NCBI GenBank assembly: GCA_024196135.1
Contig: JAMQCK010000364.1
Location: 1-25,948, forward strand
Direction: 5' to 3'
Origin: Pleurotus ostreatus/Saccharomyces cerevisiae fusant
Taxonomy: Eukaryota > Opisthokonta
DNA: 25,948 nt
The notes under the pieces were generated by a model. It worked only from the letters and a program-made list of their open reading frames with translations. It did no database searches and was not told the origin of the DNA. Position 1 is the stretch's first letter. The number at the start of each line of letters is the position of its first letter. Positions 17,832 to 25,948 of the stretch are shown one piece after another. Position numbers and translations under genes: made by a program.

Positions 17832-18912
17832 ATGGAACGGTCGTCCTCCCTCGAATCGTTTGACACCATGAATACGACGCTCTCCAGCCCCGAGCTCGCA
17901 GACTCTGCACCCTTGACGGTCAACCATGAACGGTTCTACATGGATACCAGGAGCGTGAAGTTCAAGGTGAGGCCGTTAAGCGCCCGTAGATCTAAACCTT
18001 AACACCTGCGCAGCTCGACGATGGGACGCTGTACAATGTGTTCCGTCACTTCTTCGAGCAGTCTCCCACCTTCGTGGAGAAGTACCTGTCTGCCGACGAC
18101 GTCGAGGTCATCTATTTGAAGGATGTATCCCGCGTCGACTTTGACCGCTTCCTCTCTTATATGTATCCCAAGTACGTCGCTACTGCTCCATCTGTCACTT
18201 CGCGTAGACGACCTGAGTCTTCTACAGGTCTCTTGGCAAATGCGACGTCAACACCTCCGAAGAGTGGACCTCCGTCCTGCGCCTCGCCACCAAATGGGGC
18301 TTCACCGACCTCCGCGCTCACGCCCTCGAGAAACTCGAATCCACAGCCGCGCCCATCGACCGCATCCTCATCGCGCGCGAGTTCGACCTACCCAAGTGGC
18401 TCCTCCCCGCCTTCGTCGACCTATGCACCGCGCCGGAGCCGCCCACTCTGGAGGCCGCCGAGCACCTAGGGCTGCCCGCGCTCGTCAATATCGGACGCAT
18501 CAGGGAGACGGTCATACGTGCCGGCGGGAAGCAAAACATGGGGCCTTTTGTCGTGGAACAGGCCGTCGTAGGTGCGAAACTGGCGAAGGGACCTGCTGGC
18601 CCAGTAATAATCCAGCCGTCGTATGGAGCTCGGTATCCGCGGGTACCGCTGGTATCTGTATCGACAGACGGTTCGTATTCAAGCAGACGTTCCTCGCCTG
18701 CCTTCAGGCGGTTCACGCCGCCACCCACTGTCATGTATCCCCTTGGACCGGTGATAGCCGCCCCGATGCGTAAGTTTCGTAACTGGACTATGCACGATAT
18801 AGCTGACCCAGCCCTTGCAGCGCGCGTCCATTCGCCCAGGCCTAGAAAATTCATACCACCCTCGGATTCCAGCTCTCCTTCGCCTCCTACTTCTCCGAGA
18901 AACTTGCCTTAG
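17832..18912 (+). CDS. BTB/POZ-domain protein of the basidiomycete-expanded family
   Basis: Four exons: 17832-17966, 18014-18171, 18228-18769, 18821-18912; introns 47-56 nt; 308 residues. After a Ser-rich leader the BTB fold begins at NHERFYMDTRSVKFKLDDGT and continues through LYNVFRHFFEQSPTFVEKYL and VDFDRFLSYMYPK. The helical extension follows (SEEWTSVLRLATKWGFTDLRAHALEKL, then IAREFDLPKWLLPAFVDLC), the usual pattern of the large Agaricomycete BTB family. These proteins are thought to bind partners such as Cullin-3, but individual functions are unknown. The C-terminal third is Ser/Pro-rich and disordered. The last intron is a multiple of three without a stop, so retention keeps the frame. 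A diverged fragment of such a gene lies at 19986-20110. The start could also be Met at 17868. Confidence 0.88.
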
Positions 18913-19233
18913 GAGGACGGCGAATGGACTTCAAGCGAGCTCGGTGCGGGCAGATGGTGTTGGCATAGTAAGGAGTTCATGCTATGAATTATTTTGTACA
19001 ATAGTGTCTCCGGTTGTATCGAATTGGCTTCTACGTATATGCAACGATCCGGAAGACTGGAGATGGTATCAACCAGAGGATGGGCGCGGCCATAAAGAGA
19101 AGCGCCCACAAGCGCCCACTGTATGTCATTTCACGTTGTTCCCATGTCGTCACTGCGGTCATCAGCCAAGCTTCGCGACCGCTAGACTGCTCCTTCTTCT
19201 CATCTCCCATCTCGCGGGAGGATACCCATACCC
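18913..19233. other. Short intergenic gap; nothing seen
   Basis: 3' flank of the BTB gene and upstream region of the glycine-zipper gene. No TATA box, repeat or gene recognised. Confidence 0.45.
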
Positions 19234-19644
19234 ATGCCATCCAGTACCCACAGCACTCATGCCCACGACACCCCGCCCCCAGGCCGCCGCGCCAACCACG
19301 CCCGGCGACCACGAAAGCACGCCCGGCCCGCCTCCGTCAGTACCAATTACACCGCAAAGCCCGCCCCGCGCCCGAAGAAGAAGCCCGACATGCGGGACGG
19401 GCAGCATAACGCGGGGTTCCTCGCTGGGCTTGCTGCGACCATCGTCGGCGGCGCTGTCCTTGGGCCGGTGGCAGGCATCGTGGGGGGCGTAGCGGGAGGG
19501 ACGACGGGCTCGGTGACGCAGAGTATCACGAATCGGCAGCAGGAGGCGGCGAGGCGGCAACAGGAGCAGGCGAAGAAGGAGAAGGAAGAGCGAGAGAAGG
19601 CGAGTGGGCCGCGGGTCATGCCGCATACACATGAGCATGATTGA
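19234..19644 (+). CDS. Small glycine-zipper protein of unknown function
   Basis: A single uninterrupted exon encodes 136 residues. The N-terminal half is basic and rich in His, Pro and Arg. Residues 61-93 form a Gly/Ala-rich hydrophobic stretch (GFLAGLAATIVGGAVLGPVA and on) with repeated GxxxG spacing, the glycine-zipper pattern of helix-packing membrane segments. It is followed by a charged Gln/Glu/Lys-rich helix (about 100-122, NRQQEAARRQQEQAKKEKEE) that could form a coiled coil. The tail is His-rich (HTHEHD). Such zippers occur in membrane-inserting and quality-control proteins, but no specific family is recognised. ATG context (CCCATGCC) is good and GC3 is high. It sits between the BTB gene and the relic region. 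Confidence 0.65.
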   Translation: MPSSTHSTHAHDTPPPGRRANHARRPRKHARPASVSTNYTAKPAPRPKKKPDMRDGQHNAGFLAGLAATIVGGAVLGPVAGIVGGVAGGTTGSVTQSITNRQQEAARRQQEQAKKEKEEREKASGPRVMPHTHEHD

Positions 19645-19739
19645 GGTGGCGAGATGGGTTAACATGATGGAGAGACTCACAAGCAACGGACAAAATGGAT
19701 CGAATCGGATGTATAATCAGCGCTCACAGAAATACAATG

Positions 19740-19985
19740 TAGCAAGCTTCACCATCCTCCAATAGCGATTCGTATCTGCTGGACGACAGTCCTACTCCGA
19801 TGAGCCGCGCCAGCTTGCCCTCAGCAAGAGGAGACCACGGAATCATTCCAATCCCATGACACTTGCAATGCGCCAGCATCTGGCGCGCCTACATATATTA
19901 GACCTTTCTACAAGTACAGTCGATCTCCACCAAAAATCATCTCCTTACTGATGTCCATGCACGGGTCTCGGCTGGTATCCTGAAG
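19740..19985 (-). pseudogene. Relics of aldo-keto reductase genes (truncated exon 6 next to a last exon)
   Basis: Read on the minus strand, 19890 down to about 19800 translates to a piece like CHGIGMIPWSPLAEGKLARL, matching YNGIGVIPWSPLAGGRLARP of the intact gene at 22621-24047. To its right, about 19942-19975 matches that gene's last exon (YQPRPVRGHQ-stop; here the copy reads HGHQ). Everything between exon 6 and upstream exons is missing, so these are two broken ends joined together. The same joint occurs at 22482-22662 at about 80% identity. Confidence 0.75.
19803..19985. repeat. Direct repeat flanking the F-box gene, left copy
   Basis: This stretch matches 22482-22662 in the same orientation. 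Shared blocks include AAGAGGAGACC, ATTCC(A)ATCCCATGA, ACTTGCAAT, GCCAGCATCT, CCTACATATATTAG, TACAGTCGATCTC and CACGGGTCTCGG. It spans an AKR joint, so it arose by duplication of an already rearranged segment. Confidence 0.8.
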
Positions 19986-20110
19986 AGAAGTACCTGTCGG
20001 CTAGCGATGCTGATGCAGACTTCGATCGATTCCTCTCTTATATGTTTCACTCGTATGTCGCTCTTGCTACATATCGATGACTGATACTTTTGAAAGGTGT
20101 TCTGGAGGCC
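19986..20110 (+). pseudogene. Relic of a BTB-domain gene
   Basis: Matches the intact BTB gene at about 18074-18245: GAGAAGTACCTGTC, GACTT(C/T)GA(T/C)CG, TTCCTCTCTTATATGT and then the start of the second intron (GTATGTCGCT here, GTACGTCGCT there), with fainter similarity into the next exon. About 30 bp in the middle are missing and the frame soon stops. The right part overlaps the 3' end of the F-box gene on the other strand. Confidence 0.75.
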
Positions 20111-21907
20111 TAACCAAAGTACAGCGCGTGTATCCCGATGGTGGTGGCCGTCCAGTCCGTCTCGTCCATCTGATTGTACATGAGTCAGCGTTACTTCGGC
20201 TCTGCCATACGGAATCTCTCACCGACAATCCAATAATGCGCTCGTCGTCCATGATCACCACGTCTACAGCGAACCTTTGTTTTGAGATGGTCCTGACGAA
20301 CGGCAAGCCAGGCTCGAGTTCCTTCGCATCGTCGAAGAGCCATGCCATACGCGCAGCCCTGGTGAACGCCTTCTCTGGCCAATCCGCCAAGGGGTGCTCT
20401 CGGCTCGTCTTTTGACTTTCCGCCCAAGGTCGACCCTGCTCATGCTTGGCGGCCAGTACGATGGTCGCTGTCGGCGTGTCGATCGTGACCTTCCGTGCGC
20501 CATCATCTCCGCCCGCCTCTGCCGCCTGCGCAAGCAGCTGCGCCTCCACACGCCGCACAGTATGCGGGTTGAAGTCCAATATGTGTATCGGTTGCGCGGG
20601 TGAGTTCAGCACGATTGACGGCTTCTGAACGTATCGCTGACCGCTAGTCATCGTGATATAGCTGTCCGACATCTTGGACATGCAAAGCCAGCGCGCGCCG
20701 TTCGGTCCCCAGTCCTTCCATTGGACCATGGGTTCACCGCGACTCGCGTGCCGCAGGATGGTGGAACGATGGACCACGAGGGAGAGGACTTCCTCATCGA
20801 CTTCCTCCTCCACACCGCGGTCATAGCGCCACGTCATGAGGATAAGAACGACAGAATCTTCGACTCGAGTGCGGAAGGGACGCGCAGCGGCGCCCGGCTG
20901 GTGAATATGGTCGAGGGAGGGATTTGGGTCCCCTCGGCACATCGTATTGAATATTAGCGCGTCGGGGTTGAATTCAGGATAATTGAGCTGGCAGACGAGC
21001 TCGAGGTCCGGACCGGATGGTTCTTTGGGCACGCGGAAAATGTCGAGAGACAGCATATGCTCGTTGGGATGCATCAAGAGATCGGGCGTTAGGAAGCAGA
21101 GACCCACGTTTGTCACAGGCTGGCCTCCGGGATTGAGCGCCGCGCCCGTCCTCCAGGAGAATAGAAACAGGCGATTGGCCGCGTGCTGGGGGTCGAGGGC
21201 GAAGTAGATGATAACCGCCAGAGTGTCAACGACGATCTCGACGCTAACGCTCGGTGGCCCCCACTCCAAGCACTCCTCATCATCCACCCGCAACAGGTGA
21301 ATTCGCGGATGCTGCGCTTCGGGATGTGGCTGGCCCGAGAGTTGATATAAAGCAACGTCGATGTCGCACGAAAGACCATCGGATGTCGGTGAGCTTCTCT
21401 ACTTCGTCAGCGTACCCGCAGGATATAAGCCGATAAACCATACCTGATCACAAATGCTATGAGATCGTGTTCTTCTACAGCGGTGCCGAAGTCGCAGATG
21501 GACTGTCCGACAAATATTTCCGACCAGGTTATCCGCTGGCCAGCCTCCGTTGGAAGCGTCGCTGACCTGACACTCATGGATCCTTCTTCATTTCCCATGA
21601 AGAACCTCCCTGAGGACAGATCATAGATGCTTGGGTACCCGTCCGACGTTGTACTTTCTGCGAACCGGTATTTGAAGTTCAGATACGCGTCCTCACGGAG
21701 AAGAAGCGCCTCGATCTTTTCATTGATATCTGCGGAGCACTCCTCGTTGTCCTCAAGCCCATATAGGTCGAGCAGGGCATGATATCGCAAGCGCGGGGTA
21801 CCTTGGATGATGCCAGCAAACCGCTTGCTGCAGCGATAAAGATCTTCGGCGCGGAGATAGAGCAGTGCTGAGATGAGGAGTTCGTCGGGGAGATCAGCGA
21901 GCGGCAT
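20067..21907 (-). CDS. Large F-box protein of basidiomycete type
   Basis: Two exons, 21907-21444 and 21396-20067, over a 47-nt GT-AG intron; 597 residues. The F-box is at the very N-terminus (MPLADLPDELLISALLYLRA and EDLYRCSKRFAGII, residues 1-40), the Skp1-binding module of SCF ubiquitin ligases. The long C-terminal part is mostly beta-like (FIGQS, WSEIFVGQSICDFG, LHRVDDEE-like strands, SWRTG, RYVQKPSIVLN) without an identifiable repeat, as in the expanded Agaricomycete F-box families; targets are unknown. MPLADL was chosen as start because the F-box directly follows; in-frame upstream codons belong to the leader. The last coding bases run into an antisense BTB relic, so the extreme C-terminus may be recently acquired. 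Two direct repeats flank the gene. Confidence 0.85.
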
Positions 21908-22244
21908 CGTCCAAAAGTCGACCTGATGAACGCGGGAGTCAAGTGTGTGATGCGGAAAACGGGCCGACGGCCGGGCGCACGCGTTGATCACGTTCTTCAA
22001 CCATGCTCGTGACTGCCAACAATTGTGCACGCTTCGTTTGAGCCATTGCCTAATACAACGTACATATTCACCACAGAAGACAAGGTTCCTACATCGTCTT
22101 GTCAATGGAGTGCACTTCGGCAATCTAGAGCTGCCCACAACGCCGAGTAGATGAGTGTTAGGCGGCTTTTGCGATACAGCCACCAAACCCACGGATCGCC
22201 TTGAACAGGTATAGGGTCTTCCGTCCGTCAAACATGGCCATACT
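21908..22244 (-). promoter_or_regulatory. Presumed promoter region of the F-box gene
   Basis: About 340 bp between the F-box start and the AKR pseudogene. No TATA box or coding frame stands out; the role is inferred from position. Confidence 0.35.
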
Positions 22245-22565
22245 TACATCGTATCGACTCGAGTCCATGCAGGCGATGAGCTGGTCACTGCGTGCTGCGC
22301 CCATGCAAAGGAGCATTATTATCTGAGCTGCTGGGAAGCATCAAGGGAACATACCTGTGACAACGCCCATCCGCACTTCTTCGAATTCTCTTCAACTCTC
22401 TTCATGATCGATCTCTGCATCGACAGGGTTCTCCTTGGCCATGCTGTTGGGCGAAAGCAATCTCGATCGAGCGGTCTCAAATCCGCGCCGGCTTTACTCA
22501 GAAAGAGGAGACCTTGAGATGACTCCATTCCCATGATACTTGCAATACGCCAGCATCTCGCGCTC
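22245..22565 (-). pseudogene. 5'-truncated, decayed aldo-keto reductase copy
   Basis: The minus strand parallels exons 6 and 7 of the intact reductase next door. It begins at the exon 6 border (MLAYCKYHGNGVIS against MLAYCKYNGIGVIP), soon meets a TAA after FLSE, and resumes as DAEIDHEESEENSKKCGWALSQ against DAEIIKRVEEISKKRGWTMAQ. The intron donor is kept (GTATGT), and exon 7 remnants reach about 22245. Exons 1-5 and the last exon are missing. It lies directly behind the last exon of the intact gene, as expected for a tandem array. Confidence 0.8.
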
Positions 22566-22662
22566 CTACATATATTAGGCCCTTCTACAGGTACAGTCGA
22601 TCTCTACCGAGAACTATTCATTACTGGTGTCCACGCACGGGTCTCGGTTGGTATCTGCAGAG
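22482..22662. repeat. Direct repeat flanking the F-box gene, right copy
   Basis: Partner of 19803-19985. It contains the last exon of the intact reductase (22621-22654) plus the truncated start of the pseudogene, which shows that the repeat unit crosses the joint between two AKR copies. Confidence 0.8.
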
Positions 22663-24047
22663 TATGTCAGTCGCAGGACGCGTTTGATCCAATGTATCCT
22701 TACGGCTCCTCGAGATACTTGGCCTCCTCATCCGTAAGTTCGCCATCTGGCAGGAGATTCTGGTCAACGCGCTTGAGGGAGTTGAAGCCGACGATGGGGC
22801 TGGAGACATTGCGCTGCGCCCAGGCGAGCGACACCTGAAAGACATGATTTCGAACATACAGAAGGTCAGGGGTATGAGGGATACGCACCTGGGCCATCGT
22901 CCAGCCACGCTTCTTTGAGATCTCTTCGACGCGCTTGATGATCTCGGCGTCGACCTCGTTCGGGATACCTCTACCGCGGGAGGCGAACACCTTTGCTCGC
23001 GGGGTCTCTTCTGCGACCAGAGGGCGCGCAAGGCGACCACCAGCGAGAGGCGACCACGGAATGACGCCGATGCCGTTGTACTTGCAGTACGCGAGCATCT
23101 CGCGCTCCTATGGCCAACGGTCACTTAAAACCGATTCAAGCATGCGAGAGGGGTAGATCGCTCACCTCTTCGCGGTATAGCAGCGAATACTCGTCCTGCA
23201 TGCTCACGAACTTCGTCCACCCGTGCTTCTCTGCCACCTCGTTCAAGAGCGTGAACTGCCAAGCGCGCATCGAGCTCGCGCCAATATACCGGACCTTGCC
23301 CGACTCGACCAGGTCATGCAGCGCCTTCATCGTCTCCTCGGGCGGGGTCGTGAAGTCGTAGCGGTGGATCTGGTAGAGGTCGATGTACGACGTGTTCAGG
23401 CGCGCGAGGGAGCCCTCGACTGCATTGAAGATAGCCGCGCGCGAGAGGCCGGACTGGTTGACGTACTCCTTGCGCTGGTCGAAGGCGGGGAAGTGCGCGG
23501 AGGTGAGGAGGTCACGTTCCGCGCCCTTGCCGACGACGCCCCAGCACTTGGTGGCGATGATAATCTCTTCGCGGAGAATTTGGTACTGTGATCTGCGTGA
23601 GCGAGGGCAAAGGATGTACGGGACGATCGGTTTGCCTTCTCGATGAACTTCGCCACGATACGTTCAGAGTCGCCGTTCGAGTAGCTGTTGCTGGTATCAA
23701 TGGTGCTGGGAGAATGTTAGCCACAAGTCTATGAGCTACTTTCCGGATCCTTACTTGATACCGCGGTCCCAGGCAGCCTTGAGGATGGGCAATGCATCTT
23801 CTTCGCCAAGGACCCATTGCGTCGGTTCGTCGGTCGCCTGCGAACAGGGTCAGGTCTTAACGTTGGCTCAGGCCATTTCATGCTTACCCCCCACTTCGGA
23901 TTCCCATAGCTCATGGCGCCAACCTGAAGAGTGCGATGGTTGATCAGCGTCAGTATAGCGATGGGAAGAGGTAGAACGTACGATGGGCACAGAGATCCTA
24001 AGACCGCTTCTGCCAAGCTGAACATACTTCACGGATGAGGCAGACAT
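22621..24047 (-). CDS. Aldo-keto reductase, aryl-alcohol dehydrogenase type
   Basis: NADP-linked reductase of the large fungal aryl-alcohol/YajO-like AKR group; aromatic aldehydes are typical substrates, the actual one is unknown. Eight exons: 24047-23982, 23923-23888, 23837-23755, 23705-23636, 23585-23166, 23107-22889, 22834-22704, 22654-22621; introns 49-58 nt; 352 residues. The tetrad is Asp65, Tyr70, Lys98 and His159 in TIDTSNSYSNG, IIIATKCW and YQIHRYD. Further marks are RYIGASSMRAWQF, MQDEYSLLYREE, IPWSPLAGGRLARP and the C-terminal VGFNSLKRVDQNL. The fourth intron (23635-23586) starts with GC instead of GT. The last intron restores the family tail EEPYQPRPVRGHQ; without it the protein would end at EEP. 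A TATA box lies about 75 bp upstream. A truncated copy follows it. Confidence 0.93.
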
Positions 24048-24120
24048 TATCGGGGGCCGTCAGGCGAGATGCGAAGGCGGGCAAAAGAGGCAGACGTCGA
24101 TGGGAATCAAGCTATCGTCC

Positions 24121-24128
24121 CTTTTATA
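24121..24128 (-). promoter_or_regulatory. TATA box of the aryl-alcohol-type reductase gene
   Basis: TATAAAAG on the minus strand, 74-81 bp upstream of the ATG at 24047. Form and distance match the TATA box of the other reductase gene, suggesting inducible expression of both. Confidence 0.75.
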
Positions 24129-25948
24129 CACCGGAGAGGCATCGAGTCACGCGAGCTGCGCGGCGAGGCCCGCGCGAAGCAGTATGTGCAACACCGAATC
24201 GGGCACACGAACGTCTAATCGCACGCAGGTGAATGGACTGCAGAGACCACAGCAAGCACTCCATCATCTGATGCTGTCGGTGGTCAAGGATAAGAAGAGC
24301 GAAGGTGTGCGTCTTCCCGTAAGTACCCCCTCCTGCAATGCGCTTGATAGAGCTCAGCGTCGTGGAGATTGTGGCGCGACGACGCGGCGTCCGTTTCCGA
24401 TTCGGACAGCGATGAGAACCAAATTGAAGGCCGCAGGAGCGGTCAGTGTGATGCATCTTCGATTGCTATATGTTTTTCCGAAAGAACAAAGGCAGGAGTT
24501 GGGTTATGCATTGCCAAGATGGAGACTCGAGAGGGAAAGATCAGCACGGTCGAAGGAGGCAGCGCGAGGCTTCCCGCTAAATTTCTGGCGCGGGTTTCCC
24601 ACGCTTCCGAGGTCCACGTTCGAAACCCAAGGACACATTGTGAGTGCGTACCTTTGTAAAGAGCTGTGTTCATCTTGGTGGCCGGGGTTCAGCGCGGAGA
24701 GTGAGTTTCTTCCAATGTCAGCTCGCGAGATGGAGTGGCTTGGTGCATCAGTGAGTCGTCAACTCCGAGTCGACCAAAAGTTATCACTTCGAGTCGTGCC
24801 CGTCGCGTCGATTCTTCTCCCCTCCCCTTCCGCATCCCTTTCGCTGCCCCCTCTCCTTCGCAACGTCCTCACAACTTCCTCCCATGCATCAACCCCGCCT
24901 CACCCCACCACACCCCACCACACCCAGCTCGCTAACGCGCACGCAGGTTTGGATTAGTGTACTGGGGCAAAGGGGAGAAGGGAGAGTGCCTCCTTTGTGA
25001 CACGAAGGGGGGTGGGAGAGAGTAGGGGAGGCGGTGATATTTGCGCCATCGGAGAGTAGTGGCGATGCGAGCGGGAAGGGAGCAAGGCCGCAAGGGCACA
25101 AAGCGGAGGTCGAGCCAGCGACTCCGTTGGTCCCTCCCCTGTTCTAAACATGCTCGTGAGCCTGAGATATGTACAACAAAAAGACGTCTGACTCATTGGT
25201 AAAAGCTCAAAAGGAGTTCTATCCACAGGTCCTTGTTGCCTTGAGTCCTCGATGCCCTGAGGCCGGCGGAGGTCGACGAACTGTACCTTTTCCTTCCCGC
25301 GAAGGCACAGGCGTGGAGTTGTCCACACTCGTTGGCACATATTGGTGAATAGCAACTTACTTCTGCTACATTGTAAACGTTGCGGTGAGCAACACAATCG
25401 GTGTTCCAATTCCATGGCAATCCCCCTCAATCACTTACCACGTGCAAGATTGATCGGACTTTGCAATCCCCTCGTTACGCCCAGAAGTCCAGATATTGAG
25501 AGCTTCTGAGATTCCTGGCTAGTCGACAAAGAGGAGGGGGCGTTTGTTATGCTGTGTGATTCATTGTGGGCGTTAGGAGGTCAAATTCTTATCGGCCGGA
25601 AGTTCGGCTGTTGTTATCGGCACGGCATTTGCAATCAGAACTTCCGTTTATGGGCAAGTCCGGCCGGCGCATCACCGGGGCAAGGAACAGAGAATATGGA
25701 TATTTTCTGCACCTTTTCCTCGTCCCCCCATCGAAGTCTTCTTCAGACACGGTCAGAGCTTCTGGCTGCTGTTACCTTTTTACGCGGTCTCTTCGTACTT
25801 CTCGTCTGGAAACCGCAGGCAGAGGCATCGGAGAAGATTTTCGATATTCGAATTCGGATACGAGTATATTAGAGCTCCGTCGAATATCCCTTTCGTCGCG
25901 CGCTTTTCGTTCTTGCTTCAACTTTTGTTGTGCGCCCTACACTCTTTA
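24129..25948. other. Right-hand intergenic region without a supported gene
   Basis: The longest frame (24100-24957, plus) has no codon bias, overlaps the reductase TATA box and ends in low-complexity sequence, so it is not called. From about 24900 the DNA alternates CA-rich, purine-rich (24965-25040) and mixed stretches. The last 60 bp are pyrimidine-rich on the plus strand (CTTTTCGTTCTTGCTTC), as upstream of fungal start codons, so a plus-strand gene may begin just past the window. Confidence 0.45.
24901..24925. repeat. Short tandem repeat, 10-bp unit CACCCCACCA
   Basis: Two and a half copies of CACCCCACCA in a CA-rich stretch (24890-24940). Simple sequence, probably without function. Confidence 0.75.

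Noticed and set aside
20191..20551. Overlapping short frames within the F-box gene
   Set aside because: Shadows of the long second exon of the F-box gene, which alone keeps an open frame of 443 codons.
16193..24047. The two aldo-keto reductases as part of one metabolic gene cluster
   Set aside because: They belong to different AKR groups, are 5 kb apart on opposite strands, and no backbone enzyme, transporter or pathway regulator lies between them.
24100..24957. 285-codon plus-strand frame
   Set aside because: Contains the reductase TATA box, lacks third-position GC bias, has no recognisable domain and ends in simple CA-rich repeats.
25549..25872. 107-codon plus-strand frame near the right end
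   Set aside because: No domain, ordinary composition and no convincing start context or splice sites; more likely the promoter of a gene outside the window.

Overview
The window looks like nuclear DNA of a filamentous basidiomycete, probably an Agaricomycete. Genes are broken by many short GT-AG introns of about 47-65 nt, coding DNA is GC-rich in the third codon position, and F-box and BTB genes of the lineage-specific basidiomycete type sit among conserved housekeeping genes. There is no operon structure, CRISPR array or bacterial insertion sequence. All gene models below were spliced by eye from GT-AG signals, frame and family conservation.

Left half (1-11.4 kb). The 5' end of a Ser/Thr-rich gene runs off the left edge (minus). 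A long intergenic stretch ends in a decayed copy of the NIF3-like gene that is intact at 13 kb. Next come two minus-strand genes in tandem: a class I (Rpd3/HDAC1-type) histone deacetylase and a secreted or vacuolar calcineurin-like/5'-nucleotidase-type phosphoesterase. A Ser-rich protein of unknown function (minus) and a Cdh1/fizzy-related APC/C activator (plus) are divergent. A tRNA-Ile(AAU) gene follows on the minus strand.

Middle (12.2-16 kb). Small genes: a 67-residue one-helix membrane protein, and a stand-alone NIF3/PII-like protein divergent from a 106-residue unknown protein, their start codons only 87 bp apart. Then comes a poorly resolved plus-strand coding region (about 13.95-16.04 kb) whose frame changes several times. 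It carries an 88-bp inverted repeat whose two arms differ only by transitions and one indel.

Right half (16-26 kb). A GCY1/GLD1-like aldo-keto reductase with a clean TATA box, a BTB-domain protein, a glycine-zipper protein, a large F-box protein (minus) and a second, aryl-alcohol-type aldo-keto reductase (minus, with one GC-AG intron). The F-box gene lies between two diverged direct repeats, each joining an AKR 3' end to a 5'-truncated AKR copy; one also abuts a decayed BTB fragment. This looks like a tandem AKR/BTB array shaped by duplication and decay. The last 1.9 kb has no gene I can support.

The genes belong to separate pathways (chromatin deacetylation, cell-cycle proteolysis, NADPH-dependent reduction, phosphate ester hydrolysis). 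I see no gene cluster with a shared function. The most unusual content is the set of relic duplications, the mutated inverted repeat, the frame-disrupted locus and the APC/C activator with a non-canonical C-box.
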